Translations under genes and position numbers: made by a program
The notes under the pieces: generated by a model
Told to the model about the DNA's origin: nothing
The model's database searches: none
The model's input: only the letters and a program-made list of their open reading frames with translations
From: Marinobacterium_D sp050908845
GTDB taxonomy: Bacteria; Pseudomonadota; Gammaproteobacteria; Pseudomonadales; Balneatricaceae
Assembly (NCBI RefSeq): GCF_050908845.1
Contig: NZ_CP194171.1
Span: 3,534,001 to 3,598,000, forward strand
Direction: 5' to 3'
Length of the DNA stretch: 64,000 nt
In this document: positions 51,832 to 59,877 of the stretch, piece by piece
How positions within the stretch are numbered: position 1 is the stretch's first letter
Layout of the letters: each line of letters begins with the position of its first letter

Positions 51832-52980
51832 ATGCCAATACCAGCACAACCCAAACCACGCAGACTGTTTGAATCTATCCAGATTGGTCGTTACCAACTT
51901 CCCAGCCGCATCGTTATGGCCCCGATGACCCGCAACCGGGCCGTTGAAGACGGTAACGTTCTGATGGACCTCGCGGCCACCTACTACGCCCAGCGAGCCA
52001 GTGCCGGCCTCATCATCGCGGAGGCCACCCAGACCAGCGAAGCTGCACAGGGTTACTTCAACACGCCCGGCATCCATAACGAGAAGCAGCGTGCGGTTTG
52101 GAAGAAGGTGACGCAGGCAGTGCACGCCGCCGGCGGCAAGATCTTCCTTCAGCTCTGGCACTGCGGTCGGGTATGGCATCCCGATAATATTCAGGGCAAC
52201 GTGACTGAAGATTTCCCCTATGCCCGCGGCCCCTCCGAGATTGCGGCGGATATGGAGATCATTACGCCGGATCTTACGACCCACCGCATGCCTCAGCCAA
52301 AAGCGATGAATGAGAAGGAGATCCAGATGATCACCGACGAGTTTGTCCAGGCGGCACGTTGGGCGATCGAATGCGGCTTCGAGGGCGTCGAGATCCACGG
52401 TGCCAACGGCTATATCTTCGAGCAGTTCCTGAACCGCTCCGCCAACCAGCGTACCGACCAATACGGCGGCAGCCTCGAGAACAGGGCCCGCCTGCTGTGC
52501 GACACCGTAGAGGCTGTGACCCAGGCGATCGGTAGCGACCGTGTTGGCCTGCGCATCTCGCCTTACGGCACCTTTAACGACATACAGGATCCGGAACCGG
52601 AGCAGATCTATCGCTACGTTGCAGAGCGCATGAACGATTATGACCTGGCCTACTTGCATGTCATTCGACCGGTCGTGTCCGGCAACGAAGACGTGAAAGT
52701 GGATTACGCCGATCCCCTGCCGGAAATCCGTGAGCGCTATAAGGGCAAGATCATTGTCGCCGGCAGTATCGACGTGGAGCTTGCCGACAGCCTGATCGAA
52801 AACGGCATTGCCGACGCCATCGCCTTTGGGCGCTGGTTCATCTCTAACCCGGATCTTCCAGAGCGTCTGAAGAATGGCTGGCCTCTCGTCGAGTCCGACT
52901 GGGACACCTACTACACCGGTCTACCCGAGGGTTATGCCGATTACCCCAACTATCGGGAGCAGGAACTGGAACCTGCTTAA
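51832..52980 (+). CDS. NemA/OYE-type alkene reductase, 382 aa (copy 2)
   Basis: Close paralogue of the protein at 34891-36036: the two share long identical blocks (YYAQRASAGLIIAEATQ, NTPGIHNEKQ, VGLRISPYGTFND, NDYDLAYLHVI, AFGRWFISNPDLPERLKNG). It has the same His-Asn pair in EIHGANGY. The ATG with AGGGTGA nine bases upstream is chosen; the frame extends 11 codons further. It is followed by the third binding protein, repeating the association of an ene-reductase with this transport system. It differs from copy 1 most near residues 145-165 and at the C-terminus. Confidence 0.93.
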   Translation: MPIPAQPKPRRLFESIQIGRYQLPSRIVMAPMTRNRAVEDGNVLMDLAATYYAQRASAGLIIAEATQTSEAAQGYFNTPGIHNEKQRAVWKKVTQAVHAAGGKIFLQLWHCGRVWHPDNIQGNVTEDFPYARGPSEIAADMEIITPDLTTHRMPQPKAMNEKEIQMITDEFVQAARWAIECGFEGVEIHGANGYIFEQFLNRSANQRTDQYGGSLENRARLLCDTVEAVTQAIGSDRVGLRISPYGTFNDIQDPEPEQIYRYVAERMNDYDLAYLHVIRPVVSGNEDVKVDYADPLPEIRERYKGKIIVAGSIDVELADSLIENGIADAIAFGRWFISNPDLPERLKNGWPLVESDWDTYYTGLPEGYADYPNYREQELEPA

Positions 52981-53142
52981 CCGCCCCCCATAAGCACAAA
53001 GAGCGACTGTCGATAGCGCTCTGAACAAGCGGTAAGTCACCCGGGTTTGTGGTTGATGCGTTGCAATGCCATTGCCACGACCCGGGAGCTTTACCCTTGC
53101 CCTTTTCACCCCATAAAAAACACCGAGTTTTGGAGAGTTAAA

Positions 53143-54252
53143 ATGATTAACAATAAAAAACTTACGCTCCCTGGTTTTTCCCGCGGAATGGTTACTACCT
53201 CCGCTCTCGTCGCGGCTATGACGCTATCGACGGCTGCAACCGCGAATACTCTGTCAGTGCTGGGCAAGGGCGCTGATATCTCCTCCATGTGCGGCACCAA
53301 GCCGATGACCGTTGGATTAGCCGATGGCTTCGGCGGCAACACCTGGCGCCGGATTGCCTGGGAGGAACTCAAAGATGAACTCAGCCACTGCTCAAACGTT
53401 ACGAAAGTGATGTATACCAACGCCAATGGCGATCGGCAGAAGGGCAACGCCGATATCAACAGCCTTGTGGCCCAGGGTGTCGATATCCTGATCGTGTTCC
53501 CCGACTTCGGCGCCGCGCAGTTACCGGCATTGCGCAAGGCCACCAAAGCCGGCGTCGTCGTCGTACCCTATAACGCGAGACTGGATGGAAAATCCGGCAA
53601 GGATTACACCGCCAACCTCTACCTGGACTCGGCCTCAATCTCCGCCGCCTGGGCCGACTGGTACGGTGAGAACCTGAAATCGGGCAAATTGATCTTCATC
53701 GGCGGCTCGGCGGGCAATGCCATCTCGCAAAATCTGCTTGATGGTTTTAAAGCCGGTTTACAAAAATATCCCGACCTGAAGCTGCTTGAAGACAACTTTA
53801 TCGCCGGTAACTGGAACCCTGTGGATGCACAGAAAGCGGTGAGCGGATTGATCGCTAAATATCCAGATATCGATGGCATCGTCACTGACTACGGCGTCAC
53901 CGCCTACGCCGTAATCAAAGCCTACGACCAGGCAGGACTGCCGGTGCCGGCGCTGTCCACTTTATCGAGCAACAACCAGTTGAACTGCGCCTACATGGAT
54001 CGCCAAGAAACCGCTGACAGCTTTCCCTATTTCTCCCTCGATGGCACCACTACTCTGGTACGTTTTGCGATTCGACGCGGGGTTGCGGCCTATCAGGGCA
54101 CCGAGAATGACGAAACCGAGGGTGTCATGGCGTTCCTGAATGCGGATAGCACTACTGGCCTGGAACCCAAGTGCGATAAACAGGCACCTGTCGATGCCGA
54201 CCTGTCCTCTATCCTGGCATACGAAAAGCTGCAGGAAATTTTCAATAAATAA
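53143..54252 (+). CDS. sugar-type ABC substrate-binding protein, 369 aa (paralogue 3 of 3)
   Basis: Third copy with the same length and blocks: signal peptide (about 1-35, ending TAATAN), ADISSMCGTKPMTVGLADGFGGNTWRR, YTNANGDRQKGNADINSLVAQGVDILIVFPDFGAAQLPA and WNPVDAQKAVSGLIAKYP. The four cysteines are conserved. GGAGAG precedes the ATG. It follows OYE copy 2 by 162 bases. No ABC core gene accompanies it, so it probably serves the transporter at 45140-48627. It differs from the others in the ligand-cleft stretch AGNAISQNLLDGF, which may change specificity. Confidence 0.93.
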   Translation: MINNKKLTLPGFSRGMVTTSALVAAMTLSTAATANTLSVLGKGADISSMCGTKPMTVGLADGFGGNTWRRIAWEELKDELSHCSNVTKVMYTNANGDRQKGNADINSLVAQGVDILIVFPDFGAAQLPALRKATKAGVVVVPYNARLDGKSGKDYTANLYLDSASISAAWADWYGENLKSGKLIFIGGSAGNAISQNLLDGFKAGLQKYPDLKLLEDNFIAGNWNPVDAQKAVSGLIAKYPDIDGIVTDYGVTAYAVIKAYDQAGLPVPALSTLSSNNQLNCAYMDRQETADSFPYFSLDGTTTLVRFAIRRGVAAYQGTENDETEGVMAFLNADSTTGLEPKCDKQAPVDADLSSILAYEKLQEIFNK

Positions 54253-54267
54253 CTAACGTCTGGTTTT

Positions 54268-54332
54268 GGAAGAGTTTGGTCTGCATTGCTCCCTGCTGCA
54301 TCTAACCCGCCTCACCAGGCTCTTCCCTTTTT
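54268..54332 (+). terminator. possible long-loop terminator after binding protein 3
   Basis: GGAAGAG (54268-54274) pairs with CTCTTCC (54320-54326), with an inner GGT/ACC; CTTTTT follows. The 45-base loop weakens the call. Confidence 0.4.
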
Positions 54333-54575
54333 AAAGCAGATAAGAGCGAAAACTATATTTCTGCACAGGACTACCACGCAATTCGATGCCAACACACCGC
54401 GTCGCCGGAAAACCCACATCTGCTTTTCCCTTCAAATTGAACGCCATGCATTAAATTCAGCAAAAAAGAGCGAGAGTCCAGGCTTAAAAGCATGAAGCTC
54501 TCACTTAAAATGACCGAGCATCAGGCCAAGCCCTCATGCTCAGGTGAAGCGTACTTAACAAACGGCGTGAAACCA

Positions 54576-55346
54576 TCAGGCAGCCAGAAAGCCACCATCA
54601 ACCGGCAGCGTTACGCCATTAACGTAGGAGGACATTGACGAAGCAAGGAACACAACAGGCCCGATCAGCTCTTCCGGAGTACCCACTCGGCCAGCCGGGG
54701 TGCGGCTCAAAAAGCCGGCCAGGCGCTGAGGGTTGCTTCGCGTCGCTTCGGTCATCGGGGTTTCGATGACGCCCGGTGCAATGGCGTTTACCCGTACACC
54801 GTAGGCAGACAGCTCTCGTGCCAGTGCCTGAGTAAACATTTTGACGCCGCCTTTGGAGGGCGAATATCCCAGAGTGTCAGCAACACCCGCAAAAGAGGCG
54901 ATAGAACCTACATTGATAACCGTGCCTTTCGTTTCCTTCAAGGCGTTAAGCCAAGCATAGGTAACGTTAAACGTACCATTCAGATTGACATCAATAACCT
55001 TCTGCCAGTTTTCAACGGCTCGTTCACTTTCAATCCCTTCGCGAATGATAATTCCAGCGTTATTGACGATGATGTCGACAAGCCCGATATCAGCGCCAAC
55101 GCTTTTTGCAACCGCCAGGCACGCATCTGAAGACCTGACATCAAGTAAAAAAGCCCAGGCTTCGCCTCCGTCCTGACGAATCAGTTCAGCTGTTTCCTGA
55201 ACCGTATCGTTGTTCAAATCAGTCACAATTACTCGCGCACCAGCCGCGGCAAGTCCGAGAGCTATCGCTCTTCCGTTTCCCTGCCCTGCTCCAGTTACCA
55301 ACGCAATGCGCCCCGACAACAATTGGTTGTTACTGTCGTTAGTCAT
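54576..55346 (-). CDS. SDR-family NAD(P)-dependent oxidoreductase, 256 aa
   Basis: Classical short-chain dehydrogenase: cofactor motif VTGAGQGNGRAIA near residue 18, VTDLNN (acidic, NAD-type) near 40, NNAGI near 93, catalytic Ser in NVGSIAS and Tyr-x3-Lys in GYSPSKGGV, C-terminal LPVDGGF. The length is normal. It is divergent from the IclR gene across a region with an operator-like palindrome, so it is a probable direct target. Together with the SDR at 36354 it gives two alcohol/ketone steps in the pathway. Confidence 0.9.
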   Translation of the reverse strand: MTNDSNNQLLSGRIALVTGAGQGNGRAIALGLAAAGARVIVTDLNNDTVQETAELIRQDGGEAWAFLLDVRSSDACLAVAKSVGADIGLVDIIVNNAGIIIREGIESERAVENWQKVIDVNLNGTFNVTYAWLNALKETKGTVINVGSIASFAGVADTLGYSPSKGGVKMFTQALARELSAYGVRVNAIAPGVIETPMTEATRSNPQRLAGFLSRTPAGRVGTPEELIGPVVFLASSMSSYVNGVTLPVDGGFLAA

Positions 55347-55746
55347 GCTATTCGAACCCTCGTGTTTTGTTGTTATTTGAACAAACGTTCGCCAACCCTT
55401 GCAGGCCTTCGCTCAACCGAAAATTGAGCCTTAGAAGCTCCGCAAAAGACTGAATAAGCCAGAGCTCTGCCTATCAGATAACCCTGGCGAGACGCCTGCC
55501 TGATGACACCCCGGGGTTACTGACAACGCAAAACCCAGCTGTTGTGTCCTTCACCTACAGACCGCCCCTCACCTATTTTTCAAGAGCGAGTATGACCATA
55601 CCACCGGCATTTGTTATTAGCAAATGCATATATCATTAGCTAATATAAAATCATAAACATATAAATACATCATTATTTTAACCAATACGTCCTGTATCTC
55701 TGATATCATTCAAGCCTTCTGTGTACATATCCAAGGTAGGAATTGA
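55347..55746. promoter_or_regulatory. 400-bp divergent control region, SDR / iclR-type gene
   Basis: No gene is supported. The 150 bases next to the IclR gene are very AT-rich and contain the operator-like element at 55609-55644. Confidence 0.6.
55609..55644. promoter_or_regulatory. candidate IclR operator, two palindromes
   Basis: ATTTGTTATTAGCAAAT (imperfect 17-bp palindrome, 55609-55625) and, ten bases on, the perfect palindrome ATTAGCTAAT (55635-55644). GTTATTAGCAAATG at 55613-55626 matches 13 of 14 bases of the core at 27834-27847. Confidence 0.6.
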
Positions 55747-56541
55747 GTGAAAACACGGCGCGGAATTCAGTCGATAGAGGTCGGAGGACAACTTCTCCGA
55801 GTGCTAGTCACCTGTGGTAAACCGATGGCATTGCGCGATGTGGCAAAACAGGCTGATATGACTACAGCAAAAGCCCATCCCTATATGGTCAGCTTTTGCA
55901 ACCTGGGCCTGGTTAAGCAGGATCCCGATAACGGTCTTTATGAGCTCGGCCCTTTCGCCCTTCAGTTAGGACTGGTTTGCCTTCAGCGCTTAGATGCGGT
56001 TCAGGAGGCAAGGCCCGAACTCAAAGATCTGGCTGCGAAAACCGGTCAGTCCGTAGCCATTGCCATATGGGGAAACATGGGCCCCACCGTTGTCGCAATG
56101 GAGGAATCGAGCTACCCGATTCATGTAAACCTTCGGGTAGGTGCCGTGATGTCAATTCTCGACACCGCCACCGGTCGCGTATTTGGTGCTTTCCTGCCGC
56201 CGAAAATGACAGAAAAGCTGGCGCATGAGGAAAATAAAAGACTCAACCCCGAAGATGAAACAAAACGGGGGCATATCATGAAGGAATTCGAGCAGTCACT
56301 GAATGACATCCGTACCCATATGGTTGCGCAGGCTCTCGGCTGCCCTGTTCCCGGTATAAACGCACTCAGCGCTCCGATATTTAATCACGATGGCAATGTA
56401 GTCCTGGCTCTGACCGCGATGGGACCAGCGGGGGCTTTCGATGCTTCGCTGGATGGCGACATAGCCAACCAACTGCGGCAAGCCGCCCAAAGCGTTTCCG
56501 AACGCCTCGGATACGGCGTGGGCGAACAGGCCTTTTCCTGA
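55747..56541 (+). CDS. IclR-family transcriptional regulator, 264 aa
   Basis: Winged helix-turn-helix in residues about 8-70 (IQSIEVGGQLLRVLV, LRDVAKQADMTTAKAHPYMVSFCNLGLV), then the IclR effector domain (about 85-255) with TGQSVAIAIWG, DTATGRVFGAFLP and INALSAPIFNHDGNVVLALTAMGP. Such regulators bind small acids or aromatics and control catabolic operons. The start is GTG with AGGA eight to ten bases upstream. It is divergent from the SDR. The shared motif at 27834 suggests it also controls the KstD/TauE genes. Confidence 0.92.
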   Translation: MKTRRGIQSIEVGGQLLRVLVTCGKPMALRDVAKQADMTTAKAHPYMVSFCNLGLVKQDPDNGLYELGPFALQLGLVCLQRLDAVQEARPELKDLAAKTGQSVAIAIWGNMGPTVVAMEESSYPIHVNLRVGAVMSILDTATGRVFGAFLPPKMTEKLAHEENKRLNPEDETKRGHIMKEFEQSLNDIRTHMVAQALGCPVPGINALSAPIFNHDGNVVLALTAMGPAGAFDASLDGDIANQLRQAAQSVSERLGYGVGEQAFS

Positions 56542-56802
56542 GACGCGGGGCGGTCAGGGAGGGGTGACTTAGCCCCTTCGGGACCGCCGTCACCAGCTCA
56601 GCATTGTCTCGCGTCGCGAGACCAACGTGGCCCGACTCGAACCCCGGTCGAGGATTTTCACCCTCCCTGTCGAGTTTCGTTGCCCCTGAAACGACGAAAC
56701 CCTAGCCTCCTCAGATATATACCCGACATCCACAGGATATATCGGCAACCGAAACGGAATGTCTCAATTGCTTCAGTAACCGCTTATACCAAGGGTCAGC
56801 GA
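56542..56802. other. 261-bp convergent spacer with a series of hairpins
   Basis: Between the iclR-type (plus) and abrB-type (minus) genes. Four separate self-complementary stretches lie between 56563 and 56700: GGTGAC/GTCACC (loop 20), GTCTCGCG-t-CGCGAGAC (56606-56622, perfect), CTCGA/TCGAG (56636-56652) and GTTTCGT/ACGAAAC (56674-56700). None has a T-run. It could be a structured RNA, a 3' untranslated region or an extragenic repeat. Confidence 0.45.
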
Positions 56803-57825
56803 TCAAATAGGCTTACTTTCCCCGTCACCCCCTAATGCCCTGAACAGCAACGGCAGCGCAAAACACATGATCAGTACCCGCAGCAGTTGGTGGGTTGCGA
56901 CAAAGATCGGGTCTACATCGGTGCTGAACGCGATAGCCACCATCACCTCGATACCGCCTGGCATGTATGAGAGCAATGCCTGTAGCAGCGGTACATCGAA
57001 GCAGAAATAAAGCACCAGCGAGAACATTGCGCAGATCGATAGCGCCAGCGTTAAACCGCCTACCGCGCCAAATATGGTTTGCCGCAGCAGAGCCAGGTCC
57101 AGCCCGGCCATACGTACCGCTGTTGCCGTTCCCAGCAGCACCAGCACCGCCCGAAACCATTCCGTCGGAATACGCGGCTCTACCCCCAAACCGAACTTCA
57201 ATACCAGCGCACCGGCCATCGCACCGACCAACATCCCGGCCGGCACCTTCAGCTTTCGGAATACCCCGCCGACAACACCCGCTCCGACAAAAACCAGTGC
57301 CAGATCGGTGTAAGCGACCTCTACTGCTAACCCGTTGCTTTGCCGGTCCACCACCGGAAACAGCAGCGGCAGCACCGAAACGAGAAAGAACAGGCGCACG
57401 CTGTGAACCAGCGCGATCCGCTTGACGCTGAGCTTGGCCTGGGCTGCAAATATAAGCACCACTGCCAGATTGCCAGGCACTGAGCAGAGCAGTGCATCGC
57501 TGCCACTCCAGCCGCAGCGGAAGCGGTAGAAATAGTAGAGGGAAGTAAGAACCAGCCCCAGCATAACGATCATCATAACGATGCTCAGATACCAGTCACT
57601 GATATGCTCAAATATGTCAGCCTCGATACTAGAAGCGATCGAGACCCCTACGAAAAGTGAAATCCAGGTCGTCGTGCTGGCCGGCATATAAACCGGTACT
57701 TTACAACCGCTGGCGGCAAGCACCGCGAACAGGGCTCCCAGGAGCCAGGGAGAGGGTAAACCAACGAGGCTTGCGAGACCGCCTCCCGCGGTACCGACAG
57801 CCAGTGTTAAAAGAGTCCTTACCAT
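56803..57825 (-). CDS. AbrB-type (COG3180) membrane protein, 340 aa
   Basis: About ten hydrophobic helices arranged as two repeats of the AbrB duplication module; each repeat opens with a Gly-rich helix (GGGLASLVGLPSPWLLGAL; GGVFRKLKVPAGMLVGAM). The middle carries FRCGWSGSDALLCSVPGNLAVV and the end LSYMPGGIEVMVAIAFSTDVDPIFVATHQLLRVLIM, both family blocks. Despite the name it is not a transcription regulator. It lies downstream of tctA in the same direction but after a terminator, a common neighbour of tripartite carboxylate transporters. Its transport role is undefined. Confidence 0.88.
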   Translation of the reverse strand: MVRTLLTLAVGTAGGGLASLVGLPSPWLLGALFAVLAASGCKVPVYMPASTTTWISLFVGVSIASSIEADIFEHISDWYLSIVMMIVMLGLVLTSLYYFYRFRCGWSGSDALLCSVPGNLAVVLIFAAQAKLSVKRIALVHSVRLFFLVSVLPLLFPVVDRQSNGLAVEVAYTDLALVFVGAGVVGGVFRKLKVPAGMLVGAMAGALVLKFGLGVEPRIPTEWFRAVLVLLGTATAVRMAGLDLALLRQTIFGAVGGLTLALSICAMFSLVLYFCFDVPLLQALLSYMPGGIEVMVAIAFSTDVDPIFVATHQLLRVLIMCFALPLLFRALGGDGESKPI

Positions 57826-57841
57826 AGGTGCTCACTGTAGA

Positions 57842-57876
57842 GAAAAAGGCGGACTCACTGCCGCGAGACCGCCTTT
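57842..57876 (-). terminator. intrinsic terminator after tctA
   Basis: On the minus strand AAAGGCGG / CCGCCTTT, then TTCTCT following a short T-run. It separates the tctCBA transcript from the abrB-type gene. Confidence 0.75.
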
Positions 57877-57900
57877 AAGGGTGCATCTTTTGACGTCAGA

Positions 57901-59427
57901 TCAGTCGTCCACTTCCGGTGCCATCGCGGTCCGTTTGCTTTTAGCCTTAATCCGCTTCATCAGCAGCGGCGCAAACAGTGCAACAACCGAAGCAGCAGCC
58001 AGGGTAATCGTCATCCCGCCCTGGAACAGAACAGACCAGTCACCACCGCTCATCGACAGAGCGCGGCGCAGGTTTTCTTCCAGCACTTCACCGAGTACCA
58101 GACCCAGGATCACCGGCGCCAGCGAGAAGTGGAGCTTGCGCAGGATGAAGCCGAACAGTCCCAGCAGTACCATGAAGAACAGATCGAAGCTATCACCGTG
58201 GATCGAGTAGATACCAACGAAGGTCAACATCACGATTACCGGAATCAGGTACGACTGCTTGATCGATAGCAACCGGACGAATACACCGATCAGCGGCAGG
58301 TTCATTACCAGCAGTGCAATGTTGCCGAGGAACATGGAGGCGATCAGACCCCAGGCGATCTCAGGCTTCTGTTCGAACAACAGTGGGCCCGGTGTGATGT
58401 TGAACATCAGAAGTGCACCCAGCAGGATCGCGGTGGTGCCGCTACCCGGAATACCCAGGGTCAGCATCGGCACCATCGCACCGGCAGCTGAGGCGTTGTT
58501 CGCTGCTTCAGGAGCCGCCAGACCACGCACATCACCCTTACCGAACTGCTCGCCATCCCCCTCGGCGATACGCTTCTCGGCACCGTAGGCGACCGCACTC
58601 GCTATTGACGCGCCAGTGCCTGGCAGTACGCCAATAAAGAATCCAACCACGGTGGAACGCAGCACAACCCAACGCACTTTCACCAGGTCAGCAAAGGTCA
58701 CAAAGCTCTTGCCAACCGGTGTCACTTTAAGATCATTGTTGACCCACTGTTCCAGCAGCACCAGCACTTCACTGATCGCAAAAACGCCAATGACAACAAC
58801 GAGGAAATCCACGCCATCAAAGAAATTGGGTATACCCAGGGTGAAACGCAGCACACCGGTGCCTGAATCTATACCGACAGTAGCCAGCAGCAGGCCAATC
58901 AGGGTACCGACCAGGGTTTTGATCGGACGGCTTCCTACCATGGTGGCCAGGCAGGTAAAGGCGAAGACCATCAGCATGACGTATTCCGCCGGGCCGAATT
59001 TGATCGCCAGGTCACTCAGCAGCGGCGCCATGGCGACCATCAGAATCAACGCGCCCATGCTGCCGGCAAAGGAGGAGACTGCAGAGATCGCCAGTGCGCG
59101 ACCGCCCTCACCCCGTTTCGACATGGGATAACCATCCAGCGTGGTCATGATCGCACCGGCATCGCCCGGCACGTTCAGCAGAATACTGGAGATACGGCCG
59201 CCGTATTCGGCACCGTAGTACACACCTGCCAGCAGAATCAGGGCAGACTCCGGCGGAAGGCCGATCGAGTAGGCCAGAGGCAGCAGAATCGCTACGCCGT
59301 TGATCGGGCCGATACCCGGCAGTGAACCGATCAACGTACCGGTAAAGCAGCCAAGCAGGACCAGAAAAAGGTTAAGCGGAGTGAAGGCAACCGAAAAGCC
59401 GGTCGCCAGTGCAGATAAAACTTCCAT
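57901..59427 (-). CDS. tctA: tripartite tricarboxylate transporter large permease TctA, 508 aa
   Basis: About 12 membrane helices with the TctA blocks GSLPGIGPINGVAILLPL (near residue 34) and GVLPGTGASIASAVAYGAEKRIAEGD (near 265), and NASAAGAMVPMLTLGIPGSGTTAILLGALLMFNITPGP. It is the ion-coupled permease that takes up citrate-type or other carboxylates delivered by TctC. GGAGG before the ATG lies in the tctB-tctA junction. It is third in tctC-tctB-tctA. Confidence 0.96.
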   Translation of the reverse strand: MEVLSALATGFSVAFTPLNLFLVLLGCFTGTLIGSLPGIGPINGVAILLPLAYSIGLPPESALILLAGVYYGAEYGGRISSILLNVPGDAGAIMTTLDGYPMSKRGEGGRALAISAVSSFAGSMGALILMVAMAPLLSDLAIKFGPAEYVMLMVFAFTCLATMVGSRPIKTLVGTLIGLLLATVGIDSGTGVLRFTLGIPNFFDGVDFLVVVIGVFAISEVLVLLEQWVNNDLKVTPVGKSFVTFADLVKVRWVVLRSTVVGFFIGVLPGTGASIASAVAYGAEKRIAEGDGEQFGKGDVRGLAAPEAANNASAAGAMVPMLTLGIPGSGTTAILLGALLMFNITPGPLLFEQKPEIAWGLIASMFLGNIALLVMNLPLIGVFVRLLSIKQSYLIPVIVMLTFVGIYSIHGDSFDLFFMVLLGLFGFILRKLHFSLAPVILGLVLGEVLEENLRRALSMSGGDWSVLFQGGMTITLAAASVVALFAPLLMKRIKAKSKRTAMAPEVDD

Positions 59428-59430
59428 CGA

Positions 59431-59877
59431 TCAGCCTCCGAAAATGGCGCCTGCCGGAACATTTAGCTGAAGCAGATCTGTCAGCATGAAATAGGAAACG
59501 ATGCTCATCACCAGCGCATACACGCCCGCGACCACCGGCTTGGCGCCAAACTTCCAGGAGAAGACCGCGCCTACGATCGTCGTCGCTACAATAAAGCCCA
59601 TCGGCTCGTACATCAGCGCGTAGACATACATCAGCACCAACGCACCGACCAAACGCAGAAGAACCTGTTTTGACGGGTGCCAGTCATCTGCACTGGGCTT
59701 GAAGATCAGCCAGAGCGAGGCAAGCGCCAGCAGCGCCGACAGAATGTAGGGAAAGGCCTTGGGGCCCAGGGGCTCATACTGAAAAGGTACTTCGAACTGG
59801 GCGGCTGCCCAGGCGACGAGCCCGGACAGCAGCAGCAGCGTACCTGCAAAGATACGATCGTACACGGCTAGCCTCAC
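59431..59877 (-). CDS. tctB: tripartite tricarboxylate transporter small permease TctB, 148 aa
   Basis: Four hydrophobic helices with the TctB layout (FAGTLLLLSGLVAWAAAQF; PLGPKAFPYILSALLALASLWL). The GTG start overlaps the tctC stop (GTGA), which indicates coupling. The end is three bases before the tctA start. TctB is the small membrane partner of TctA. The assignment rests on position as well as helix pattern, because TctB proteins vary a lot. Confidence 0.92.
   Translation of the reverse strand: MRLAVYDRIFAGTLLLLSGLVAWAAAQFEVPFQYEPLGPKAFPYILSALLALASLWLIFKPSADDWHPSKQVLLRLVGALVLMYVYALMYEPMGFIVATTIVGAVFSWKFGAKPVVAGVYALVMSIVSYFMLTDLLQLNVPAGAIFGG

Noticed and set aside
37201..54252. Whole 34-56 kb block as a transposon or integrative element
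   Set aside because: Only one IS is present, with no second flanking copy, integrase or attachment repeats, so there is no direct sign of a composite element.
56623..56665. tRNA-like T-loop (GGGGTTCGAGTC on the minus strand)
   Set aside because: The five-base T-stem does not pair, and no acceptor or anticodon arm can be built around it.
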